Positions 1 through 5,467 of a DNA stretch of 5,591 nt are shown here, one piece after another. The notes below the pieces were generated by a model. It did not search any database, was not told the DNA's origin, and was given only the letters and a program-made list of their open reading frames with translations. The stretch is taken from assembly GCA_026785865.1 (NCBI GenBank), contig JAJAZG010000203.1, positions 1-5,591 of the forward strand, read 5' to 3'. Within the stretch, counting starts at the first letter, position 1. Each line of letters opens with the position of its first letter. The position numbers were made by a program, and so were the translations under genes. The DNA is from Pseudanabaena sp. CAN_BIN31. GTDB lineage: Bacteria; Cyanobacteriota; Cyanobacteriia; Pseudanabaenales; Pseudanabaenaceae.

Positions 1-820
1 CAGAACCCATAATTAGCTTCTGCATTTGCTGTCTGGCATTTGTGCCAATCTCCTTCAGCATTTGTCCCTTCTTCCCAATTAAAATTCCCTTTTGCGAATC
101 GCGTTCCACATGCACAGTCGCCATTACCCGCGTAATTTTCGGCTGTTCATCGACTTGATCGATGCTGACTGCGACAGAATGCGGAACCTCTTCGCGAGTG
201 AGTAAAAGAATTTGTTCGCGAATTAACTCGCCCATAATGAAGCGCTCAGGCTGATCGGTGACTAAATCAGGCGGATAGTAATAGGGCCCTAGGGATAAGC
301 GATCGCACATCATCGCTTGCAAAGCTTCCAATCCTTCACCCGTGACCGATGAGAACTTGGCAACTTGCCAGCCATGTTCGGCGGCAAAATTTTCATAACT
401 AGCGGCGGTATCAATTTCCGCATCGATCATATCGATTTTATTGATACCCATAATTGTGGGAACGCGGCTTTGTAAAATCGTTTCCGCAACAAATTGATCG
501 CCTGTTCCCATGCGATCGCTACCATCGACCACCAAAACATTTGTATCAACCGAAGAGATCGCCCCGATCGCATTTTTGACAATTGTTTGTCCTAGTAAAT
601 GATGCGGCTTATGAATTCCGGGAGTATCGACAAGCACGATTTGCGCTTCGGGCAAGGTCAGAATTCCGCGTAAACGATTGCGCGTAGTTTGAGCGACAGG
701 CGAAGTAATCGCGATCTTTTGACCAATAAGGGCATTGAGCAATGTGGACTTTCCGACATTGGGTCGTCCGACTAGTGCCACAAAACCCGATTTAAAACCT
801 TCGCCCGATGCTGGAATCAT
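1..820 (-). CDS. era: GTPase Era, C-terminus cut off by the window edge
   Basis: Era is a GTPase that binds the 3' end of 16S rRNA and acts as a checkpoint in 30S subunit assembly. 273 codons are visible from the ATG at 818-820. The GTPase domain shows G1 GRPNVGKS (residues 18-25), the switch region QTTRNRLRGI (44-53), G3 DTPGI (65-69), G4 NKID (127-130) and a G5-like SSVTGEG (157-163). The linker YYYPPDLVTDQPERF (180-194) is typical of Era. A KH domain follows, with its GxxG loop GKKG at 249-252. Family members are usually about 300-310 residues, so roughly 30-40 residues are missing past the left edge. The start is supported by the family N-terminus and by a short AGG five bases upstream (complement of 826-828). 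It lies 56 bases downstream of rimM and is probably co-transcribed with rnc and rimM. The identification is very secure. Confidence 0.97.
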   Translation of the reverse strand, partial: MIPASGEGFKSGFVALVGRPNVGKSTLLNALIGQKIAITSPVAQTTRNRLRGILTLPEAQIVLVDTPGIHKPHHLLGQTIVKNAIGAISSVDTNVLVVDGSDRMGTGDQFVAETILQSRVPTIMGINKIDMIDAEIDTAASYENFAAEHGWQVAKFSSVTGEGLEALQAMMCDRLSLGPYYYPPDLVTDQPERFIMGELIREQILLLTREEVPHSVAVSIDQVDEQPKITRVMATVHVERDSQKGILIGKKGQMLKEIGTNARQQMQKLIMGS

Positions 821-835
821 GATTGCCTGTATCAA

Positions 836-880
836 ATAATTATATAGAAGCCTTGCAAAGCAAGGCTTCTATATAATTAT
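836..880. repeat. Perfect 20-bp inverted repeat between rimM and era
   Basis: Arms at 836-855 and 861-880 are exact reverse complements. The core is AAGCCTTG-CAAAG-CAAGGCTT, and the outer half of each arm is pure A/T apart from the junction. C856 and G860 can pair too, giving 21 bp and an AAA loop. The right arm contains the TAA stop codon of rimM (877-879), and the left arm ends 15 bases before the era start. There is no T-run after the hairpin in either direction, so a simple intrinsic terminator is unlikely. It is more likely a dispersed palindromic repeat, or an RNA processing or stability element within an operon. The inverted repeat is certain; its role is inference. Confidence 0.93.
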
Positions 881-1458
881 ACCTCTAAAGCACCATCGCC
901 TATTTCTAAGGGTGTATCCTCAAGCCATTTGTCAATCAGCCCGCGTGGGGGGATAACTTCAATTCTTTTTTGATGAATATCCACAAATGGCGCGATCGCT
1001 TCGACAAAAGGAATTAACTCGATTTCATTATTTTCGAGATTGCGAACTTCTAGCAAATCATTTCCTGCGGCGAGAATGCTAATCACTTCACCCAATAGCT
1101 TTCCCGTCGGTTGATGATAAACATGGCAACCAACCAAATCCGCAATCATATACTCGTTATGTCTTAGTTTGGGGCGATCGCTAGTGGGGATAAACATTAC
1201 ATAATTACGAAGAGCTTCAGCGCGATCGCAATTATCGATTCCTTCTAAACGGATCGCAAATAGATTCTTTTTGCCAGTAATTTCTCGTCCCGATAACATC
1301 ATGATCTCTTGCGGTTCATCCTTCTCAGAAGCCGCAATCCAACGTTTTCCAGCATCCTCAAAACGTTCAGGAAAATCCGAATAGGATAGTATTCTCACCT
1401 CGCCTTTCAGCCCTTGTGGTGAGACAATTTTGCCAATCATTAACCAGTCTTCAGTCAT
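877..1458 (-). CDS. rimM: Ribosome maturation factor RimM
   Basis: RimM binds ribosomal protein S19 and assists maturation of the 30S head. With the ATG at 1456-1458 the protein is 193 residues. The N-terminal RimM domain begins IGKIVSPQGLKGEVR (about 8-22) followed by DFPERF. The C-terminal PRC-barrel starts near residue 100 and carries GNDLLEV (132-138), IPFV (149-152), a VD pair (159-160) and PRGL (171-174), all family hallmarks. The frame stays open to an ATG at 1510-1512 that overlaps the rnc stop as ATGA. That 18-residue extension is encoded largely by a palindromic repeat and has no family counterpart, while the chosen ATG has a good GGAG Shine-Dalgarno. The gene sits 50 bases after rnc and 56 before era. 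Its stop codon lies inside the downstream palindrome. Confidence 0.95.
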   Translation of the reverse strand: MTEDWLMIGKIVSPQGLKGEVRILSYSDFPERFEDAGKRWIAASEKDEPQEIMMLSGREITGKKNLFAIRLEGIDNCDRAEALRNYVMFIPTSDRPKLRHNEYMIADLVGCHVYHQPTGKLLGEVISILAAGNDLLEVRNLENNEIELIPFVEAIAPFVDIHQKRIEVIPPRGLIDKWLEDTPLEIGDGALEV

Positions 1459-1466
1459 AAATTTCA

Positions 1467-1470
1467 CTCC
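1467..1470 (-). promoter_or_regulatory. Shine-Dalgarno GGAG that fixes the rimM start
   Basis: The minus strand reads GGAGTGAAATTT immediately before the ATG at 1458, placing GGAG eight bases upstream. This is one of the clearest ribosome binding sites in the window. It decides against the longer in-frame start at 1512. Confidence 0.75.
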
Positions 1471-1478
1471 AATTCTGC

Positions 1479-1501
1479 TAAATATCGCGAAGCGATATTT
1501 A
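1479..1501. repeat. Palindrome with TCGCGAAGCGA core between rnc and rimM
   Basis: Two 10-base arms, TAAATATCGC and GCGATATTTA, are exact reverse complements around a GAA loop. The central TCGCGAAGCGA (1485-1495) recurs exactly at 3321-3331 inside a longer palindrome, so the two are members of one repeat family. It lies between the rnc stop and the rimM Shine-Dalgarno. In the rnc-rimM transcript it would fold as a short hairpin; the three bases after it are complementary to nothing nearby and there is no T-run, so termination is unlikely. Confidence 0.88.
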
Positions 1502-1508
1502 CCAAAAC

Positions 1509-2192
1509 TCATAACATTCTTTCTATTTGTGCTAATGCGTCGAGCGCGGCGGCTCGTTCTGCTTCTTTTTTGCTAGAAAAATTTCGCATACTCTGACCAT
1601 AAAGGCGATCGCCAACATATACTTTAGACGCATATTCGGGCAGATGATCGGTTCCGCCCACTTTTGGAGTGTCATAGCTCGGTAAAATATGACCGATATA
1701 TGACTGCACCCATTCTTGCAAACGGTTTTTAGCATCAAGATCGGCGCGAGTATTGACTAATTCTGGTGGCACTGAATCAAACAACGCCTCCACCGCAGGA
1801 CGCACCGCCTCCACATCACAATTACAATCTAAATAAAAAGCACCAATAATTGCCTCAAATACACAGCTTAAAAGGTTCTCGCTCTTATTGCCGCCATCGC
1901 GCAGCGCTCCTTTACCTAATAAAATTTGCGTATCTAACTCTAAGGCGATCGCAAAATTTGCTAGTTGCCTTTCATCGACTAATGCCGCGCGGCGACGAGT
2001 AAGCTCATCTTCCCCCAAATCGGCATGTTGACGATAGAGATAAGAACCACTCAAAAAATTTAAAATGGCATCACCCAAAAATTCTAAACGCTCGTTGTCT
2101 TCCCCTGCGCTAGGATTTTCGTGAACATAGGAGCGATGGGTCAGCGCCATTCGCCATAATTTTTGATCCTTAAAAACAAACAATTTTTTCAT
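1509..2192 (-). CDS. rnc: Ribonuclease III
   Basis: RNase III cleaves double-stranded RNA, notably the 30S rRNA precursor. From the ATG at 2190-2192 it is 227 residues, the usual length. The catalytic domain has the signature NERLEFLGDAIL (33-44) with catalytic E37 and D41. A second metal-binding stretch reads SCVFEAIIGAFYLD (109-122), where E113 matches the catalytic glutamate but C110 stands where an aspartate is normally found. A double-stranded RNA binding domain covers about 151-227, with KNRLQEW (155-161) and a C-terminal SKKEAERAA. An in-frame ATG at 2214-2216 would add eight residues. The still longer frame, to 2345, runs through a palindrome and overlaps the upstream gene, so it is unlikely. 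Neither start has a convincing Shine-Dalgarno; 2192 is preferred because MKKLFVFKDQKLW aligns with usual family N-termini. It lies upstream of rimM and era. Confidence 0.95.
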   Translation of the reverse strand: MKKLFVFKDQKLWRMALTHRSYVHENPSAGEDNERLEFLGDAILNFLSGSYLYRQHADLGEDELTRRRAALVDERQLANFAIALELDTQILLGKGALRDGGNKSENLLSCVFEAIIGAFYLDCNCDVEAVRPAVEALFDSVPPELVNTRADLDAKNRLQEWVQSYIGHILPSYDTPKVGGTDHLPEYASKVYVGDRLYGQSMRNFSSKKEAERAAALDALAQIERML

Positions 2193-2244
2193 GTTGACTA
2201 ATATAACCTGTGTCATGCGATACGAAGCACCGCTTAAATCCAAA

Positions 2245-2266
2245 ACAAGGGGCTTAAGCCCCTTGT
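2245..2266. repeat. Perfect 22-bp palindrome in the rnc leader
   Basis: This is a perfect dyad with no unpaired centre, built around CTTAAG with the core AAGGGGCTTAAGCCCCTT. As RNA it could form a 9-bp GC-rich stem with a TTAA loop. It occupies the gap between the pentapeptide gene stop (2278) and the rnc start, so it would lie in the 5' leader of rnc. Minus-strand sequence after it reads TTTTGGAT, so weak termination is conceivable but the T-run is poor. Read through in frame it encodes the spurious KGLKPL part of the longer rnc ORF. Confidence 0.9.
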
Positions 2267-2277
2267 CTGCTCTAATA

Positions 2278-3222
2278 TTACGAACGGTAACCCCGATGAG
2301 AGACATTGCCATCGGGCAAAATCGTCTGACAGATCCTTGCCTCATTCATCCAGCCCACATCCAACAGCGCATGTTTTAAATTAGCACCGTCAAAGTTGAC
2401 ACCGCGCAAATCTGCCCCCGTCAAGTCGGCTCCAGTCAGGTCAGCATTTGCCAAATCAGCATTCCATAGATTTGCACCGTTAAAACAAGCGCCGCGCAAA
2501 ATCGTACCGCGCAAAATTGCTTTACTCAAATTGCTGCCAATAAAATTGACATTGCTTAAATTTAGTCCACTTAAATTTGCTAAACGGAGATTAATCTCAC
2601 TGAAGTCTACGCGATCGAGATCTGCTTCGCGTAAATCCACTTCACTTAAATTTGCTCCTTTTAAATTAGCGCCATGTAAACTTGCTTCACTGAGATCGGC
2701 TTCACTAAGATTGGCATTTTGTAAATTAGAACGACTCAAATTAGCGCGAAACAAGAAAGCCTGATGCAAGTTAGCATGACTCAAATCTGTGTTAGAAAGG
2801 TTAGTTTCGAGAAGATAAGCCCTTTGTAAATTTGCTCCTTTAAAATCTGTACCATGCAAATTTGTACAATTCAAAATCGCTAGCCGAAAGTTAGCGCTAT
2901 CAAACCTTACATTTGTAAACTGAACGCCACTTAGCCCTGCATAACTAAAGTTGGTGCGAGTGATATTGGCATTGCTAAGATTAGCATCTAACAAAGATGC
3001 GCCTGACAGATCTGCATCGGACAAATTTGCACCTGATAGATCGACATTACAGAGAGTTGCCTCCCATAGATTGGCAAAAACTAGATTTGTGTTGCGTAAA
3101 ATCGCATTGCTGAGATTAACTTTACTTAAATCTATTCCCTCCAAATCTAATCCCTCAAAGTTTCTTTCTCCTTGGGAATAACGTTCTATCAAATTACGTT
3201 TTTTTGCAATATGATTCAACAT
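2278..3222 (-). CDS. Pentapeptide-repeat protein, 54 tandem units
   Basis: The 314-residue protein is almost wholly A(D/N)LXX repeats. The central L, F or I falls at every fifth residue from 22 to 287 without a single break, giving 54 pentapeptides, or about 13.5 turns of a right-handed four-sided beta-helix. A short polar N-terminal cap (1-20, with YSQGERNF leading into the first repeat) and a C-terminal cap (288-314, ending ILPDGN and a basic tail) flank it. No signal peptide, membrane segment, enzyme domain or lipobox is visible, so it is probably cytoplasmic. Such proteins are numerous in cyanobacteria and mostly uncharacterised; a few in other bacteria mimic DNA and protect gyrase, but nothing here supports that role. 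The ATG has no strong Shine-Dalgarno. It lies 85 bases upstream of rnc on the same strand and could share its transcript. No HIP1 site occurs inside it. Confidence 0.95.
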   Translation of the reverse strand: MLNHIAKKRNLIERYSQGERNFEGLDLEGIDLSKVNLSNAILRNTNLVFANLWEATLCNVDLSGANLSDADLSGASLLDANLSNANITRTNFSYAGLSGVQFTNVRFDSANFRLAILNCTNLHGTDFKGANLQRAYLLETNLSNTDLSHANLHQAFLFRANLSRSNLQNANLSEADLSEASLHGANLKGANLSEVDLREADLDRVDFSEINLRLANLSGLNLSNVNFIGSNLSKAILRGTILRGACFNGANLWNADLANADLTGADLTGADLRGVNFDGANLKHALLDVGWMNEARICQTILPDGNVSHRGYRS

Positions 3223-3299
3223 AAAAGTAATATGTTTGTATCAAAAGGAACGGATGCGTCTCTCTCGTTCATATACAGCGCTTTGAGCTACCATAGAAC

Positions 3300-3352
3300 C
3301 CAGATAATTTTTTAAAAGTGTCGCGAAGCGACACTTTTAAAAAATTATCTGG
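3300..3352. repeat. Perfect 25-bp-arm palindrome with TCGCGAAGCGA core
   Basis: Arms at 3300-3324 and 3328-3352 are exact reverse complements with a GAA loop at 3325-3327. From the outside in, each arm has CCAGATAA, a T6A4 tract, and GTGTCGC. The central 11 bases are identical to those of the palindrome at 1485-1495, but the outer arms are unrelated in sequence while still fully complementary. It lies 121 bases after the ABC-F stop and 77 bases before the pentapeptide start. It is either a miniature palindromic element or a strong processing or termination hairpin. Confidence 0.94.
3314..3338 (-). terminator. Possible terminator of the ABC-F gene (inner part of the palindrome)
   Basis: The inner hairpin pairs GTGTCGC with GCGACAC and ends in TTTT on both strands, so it could end transcription from either side. 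The T-run is only four before A residues resume, which makes it a modest terminator. It sits where the ABC-F transcript would be expected to end. Confidence 0.4.
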
Positions 3353-3473
3353 ATCACTCAAACCCTCAATAAGCTATATCAATTTTCAATTCGATAAAGC
3401 TCCAGATTTTGGGTGGAAATCTGCATTTCACTTCAGGGCAAAACTTTGTGAAACTACTATTGATAAATGCATA

Positions 3474-5210
3474 TTACTTTGCTTTCGTCTTTTGTTGTTG
3501 CTTTTCTTGACGTTTTTCAGATTGCTTAGCTTTTTCTTTTTCCTTTTTTACAGCATCTTTCGCCGCTTTCGCTGCTGTCTCTGCGTTATGTTTAGATTCT
3601 CTTGTTTCCTCTTCTCTTTTTTCTTGGTAGTAGGCATAGTCGCCTGAATATACGCAGAGATCGCCATCGCGGATTTCGACAATCTTGTTAGCAACTTGCG
3701 AAATGAAATAGCGATCGTGGGAGATTACTGCCACCGTGCCTTCATATTCGCGCAAAGCAGCTTCGAGCATTTCCTTGGCAGGAATATCAAGGTGGTTAGT
3801 CGGCTCATCAAGGATCAAGAAGTTTACGGGAGTAAGTAACATTTTGGCGAGGGCGAGTCGTGCTTTTTCGCCGCCACTGAGGTCGCGCACGCTTTTAAAT
3901 ACGGTGTCGCCACCAAACAAGAACTTGCCAAGTACGCCGCGTACTTCTTCATGAGTCATCTTCGGGAAATCATCGTGAATCGTATCAAATACGTTTTTGT
4001 GCAGATCGAGAGCTTCGGCTTGGTTCTGTTCAAAATAGCCAACTAGGACATTATGACCGAGGGTAATTTCGCCTTCGTTGAATTGCTCTTTGCCCACAAC
4101 CATTTTTAAAAGGGTGGATTTTCCTGCGCCATTTGGGCCTAAGAACGCCACGCGATCGCCTCTTTCGATTTCCAGCTTTGCGCCCAAAAACAGAATCTGA
4201 TCGCCATAGGCATGGGTCAGGTTTTTGACTTCAACAGTGACTTGTCCACTGCGAGAAGCGGGTGGAAAATGAAATTTCAAGGTACGCATATCGCTATCGG
4301 GAGCTTCGACGCGATCAATTTTATCTAGTTGTTTTTCGCGACTCTTGGCTTGGGTACTGCGAGTGGCACTAGCTCTAAAGCGATCGACGAAGACCTGTTG
4401 CTTTTCAATATATTTTTGCTGACGTTCAAAGGCGGCTCCTTGAGCAGCTTTGTTTTCGGCTTTTTGAGTGAGATAAGCTGAGTAATTACCGAGATAGGTC
4501 ATCGATACGCCGCGCTCGGTTTCTACAATCGAGGTACAAAGGCGATCTAGAAATTCGCGGTCATGGGAGACGATCACCATTGGCGTATTTAGCGATCGCA
4601 GATATTTTTCTAGCCATTCGATTGTTTCCAAATCTAAATGGTTGGTCGGTTCATCCAGTAGCAACAGGTCTGGCGATTGCAGCAAAATTTTGCCTAAGCC
4701 CATTCGCATCTGCCAACCGCCGCTATATTCGCTGACAAGGCGATCGCTATCATCAGCTTTAAAACCTAAATCTGGCAATAATTTATCAATACGGCTCTCC
4801 AGTTCATAGCCATTACAATCTTCAAACTTGCGTTGTAACCGATCCATTACCTTGAGGATTGGCTCATAGTCTTCACCATCTTTTAAATGCTCTAAATGGT
4901 GATGGACTTTTGCAAGTTCTTTTTGAGTTTCGCGGACATCCTGAAATGCTTGCCACATCTCTTGCTTGACGGTACGAGTTTCTTCGATGTCAAATTCTTG
5001 GCTGAGATAGGCGATTTTGAGGCTAGTTGGGCGCACGATCTGCCCTGCGGTGGGTTCGATCTCGCCTGCAATAATTTTTAGCTGTGTTGATTTTCCCGCG
5101 CCATTTACGCCGACTAAACCAATGCGATCGCCTGTTTTGACTTCCCAGTTAACGTCTTTGAGGACTTCGCCAGTGGGATAAATTTTCTGAACATGTTCGA
5201 GACGCAGCAT
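3474..5210 (-). CDS. ABC-F family ribosome-associated ATPase
   Basis: This 578-residue protein has two ABC ATPase domains and no membrane segment, the ABC-F plan. ABC-F proteins bind the ribosomal E site and influence translation or resolve stalls. Domain 1: Walker A GVNGAGKST (34-42), a helical arm insertion (about 88-145), signature YSGGWQMR (162-169), Walker B LLLLDEPTNHLD (182-193) and SHDR (215-218). The interdomain linker (about 240-320) has the family stretch KYIEKQQ...VDRFRA...SREKQLDK. Domain 2: Walker A GPNGAGKST (358-366), signature LSGGEKAR (444-451), Walker B LILDEPTNHLD (465-475) and SHDR (497-500). Both catalytic glutamates are present. A Lys/Glu/Gln-rich tail (530-578) probably forms a coiled coil or contacts rRNA. 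Motifs resemble YheS/Uup and the plant chloroplast ABCF5 branch; the exact subfamily is uncertain. The ATG at 5208-5210 lacks a Shine-Dalgarno. Confidence 0.96.
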   Translation of the reverse strand: MLRLEHVQKIYPTGEVLKDVNWEVKTGDRIGLVGVNGAGKSTQLKIIAGEIEPTAGQIVRPTSLKIAYLSQEFDIEETRTVKQEMWQAFQDVRETQKELAKVHHHLEHLKDGEDYEPILKVMDRLQRKFEDCNGYELESRIDKLLPDLGFKADDSDRLVSEYSGGWQMRMGLGKILLQSPDLLLLDEPTNHLDLETIEWLEKYLRSLNTPMVIVSHDREFLDRLCTSIVETERGVSMTYLGNYSAYLTQKAENKAAQGAAFERQQKYIEKQQVFVDRFRASATRSTQAKSREKQLDKIDRVEAPDSDMRTLKFHFPPASRSGQVTVEVKNLTHAYGDQILFLGAKLEIERGDRVAFLGPNGAGKSTLLKMVVGKEQFNEGEITLGHNVLVGYFEQNQAEALDLHKNVFDTIHDDFPKMTHEEVRGVLGKFLFGGDTVFKSVRDLSGGEKARLALAKMLLTPVNFLILDEPTNHLDIPAKEMLEAALREYEGTVAVISHDRYFISQVANKIVEIRDGDLCVYSGDYAYYQEKREEETRESKHNAETAAKAAKDAVKKEKEKAKQSEKRQEKQQQKTKAK

Positions 5211-5238
5211 AGATTTAGGTGGAAAACAAAACTTTACT

Positions 5239-5271
5239 TTTTGTTAAGATTATCATTTTTTTGTAACAAAA
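5239..5271. promoter_or_regulatory. Dyad TTTTGTTA-N17-TAACAAAA upstream of the ABC-F gene
   Basis: Eight-base arms at 5239-5246 and 5264-5271 are exact reverse complements separated by 17 bases, 29 bases upstream of the ABC-F start and within the divergent intergenic region. The spacing and position fit an operator for a dimeric regulator. The region is A/T-rich, so chance is not excluded. I see no convincing -35/-10 pair for the ABC-F gene around it. Confidence 0.35.
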
Positions 5272-5356
5272 GCATCAGTCTACCGCTTCTTTTTAGAATT
5301 GTGATGACTAAGTAGCTAGGCAAAAGAAAAGTCGATTCTGATGGGTGATGCTTACT

Positions 5357-5384
5357 TTGTTAAAATAAGTTCTAATTATAAGAT
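5357..5384 (+). promoter_or_regulatory. Possible promoter for the plus-strand gene
   Basis: TTGTTA (5357-5362) and TAAGAT (5379-5384) are separated by 16 bases and resemble -35 and -10 elements. They would give a leader of about 75-80 bases before the ATG at 5468. The match is partial, and other A/T-rich candidates exist nearby. Confidence 0.28.
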
Positions 5385-5398
5385 GACGGTTTTCCGTC
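5385..5398 (+). other. Small hairpin GACGG-TTTT-CCGTC in the leader
   Basis: A perfect 5-bp GC-rich stem with a TTTT loop lies directly downstream of the possible promoter and 70 bases before the plus-strand ATG. It could stabilise the start of the leader RNA or act as a small operator. Nothing else supports a role. Confidence 0.35.
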
Positions 5399-5467
5399 TA
5401 GCACTGAAGATTAACATCGCAAGAAATCTTTTGTAGAATCTAGATATTATTGGTCGCGGAAATAGCT

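Larger units (their letters stand above)
3223..3473. other. Intergenic gap between the ABC-F and pentapeptide genes
   Basis: This is 251 bases without a supportable gene. Its main content is the 25-bp-arm palindrome at 3300-3352. A weaker inverted repeat, CAGATTT at 3403-3409 and AAATCTG at 3417-3423 with a 7-base loop, lies in the 3' flank of the ABC-F gene but has no T-run. I could not identify a convincing promoter for the pentapeptide gene in 3223-3300. Confidence 0.7.

Noticed and set aside
283..294. Overlapping palindromes AGGGCCCT and CCCTAGGG
   Set aside because: They lie within a well-conserved Era coding stretch before YYYPPD and are explained by codon choice.
2193..2345. Long N-terminal extension of RNase III
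   Set aside because: It reads through the palindrome at 2245-2266, overlaps the upstream gene and has no family counterpart; the protein from 2192 is already full length.
2396..3181. Two long plus-strand open frames rich in Lys, Ser and Ala opposite the pentapeptide gene
   Set aside because: They are antisense reflections of the 15-base periodic coding sequence: the pentapeptide codons rarely create stops on the other strand. They have no ribosome binding site or family resemblance.
836..3352. CRISPR-like or mobile-element array formed by the palindromes
   Set aside because: There is no regular spacing, no spacers, no cas-like gene and no transposase; the palindromes fall in separate gene junctions and belong to three different cores.
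3403..3423. Hairpin CAGATTT-N7-AAATCTG as ABC-F terminator
   Set aside because: The stem is only seven base pairs, A/T-rich, and no T-run follows on the minus strand.
3318..3647. Plus-strand frame beginning in the 3300-3352 palindrome
   Set aside because: It starts inside a hairpin and runs antisense to the ABC-F Lys/Glu-rich tail, giving a Phe/Leu-rich peptide by composition alone.
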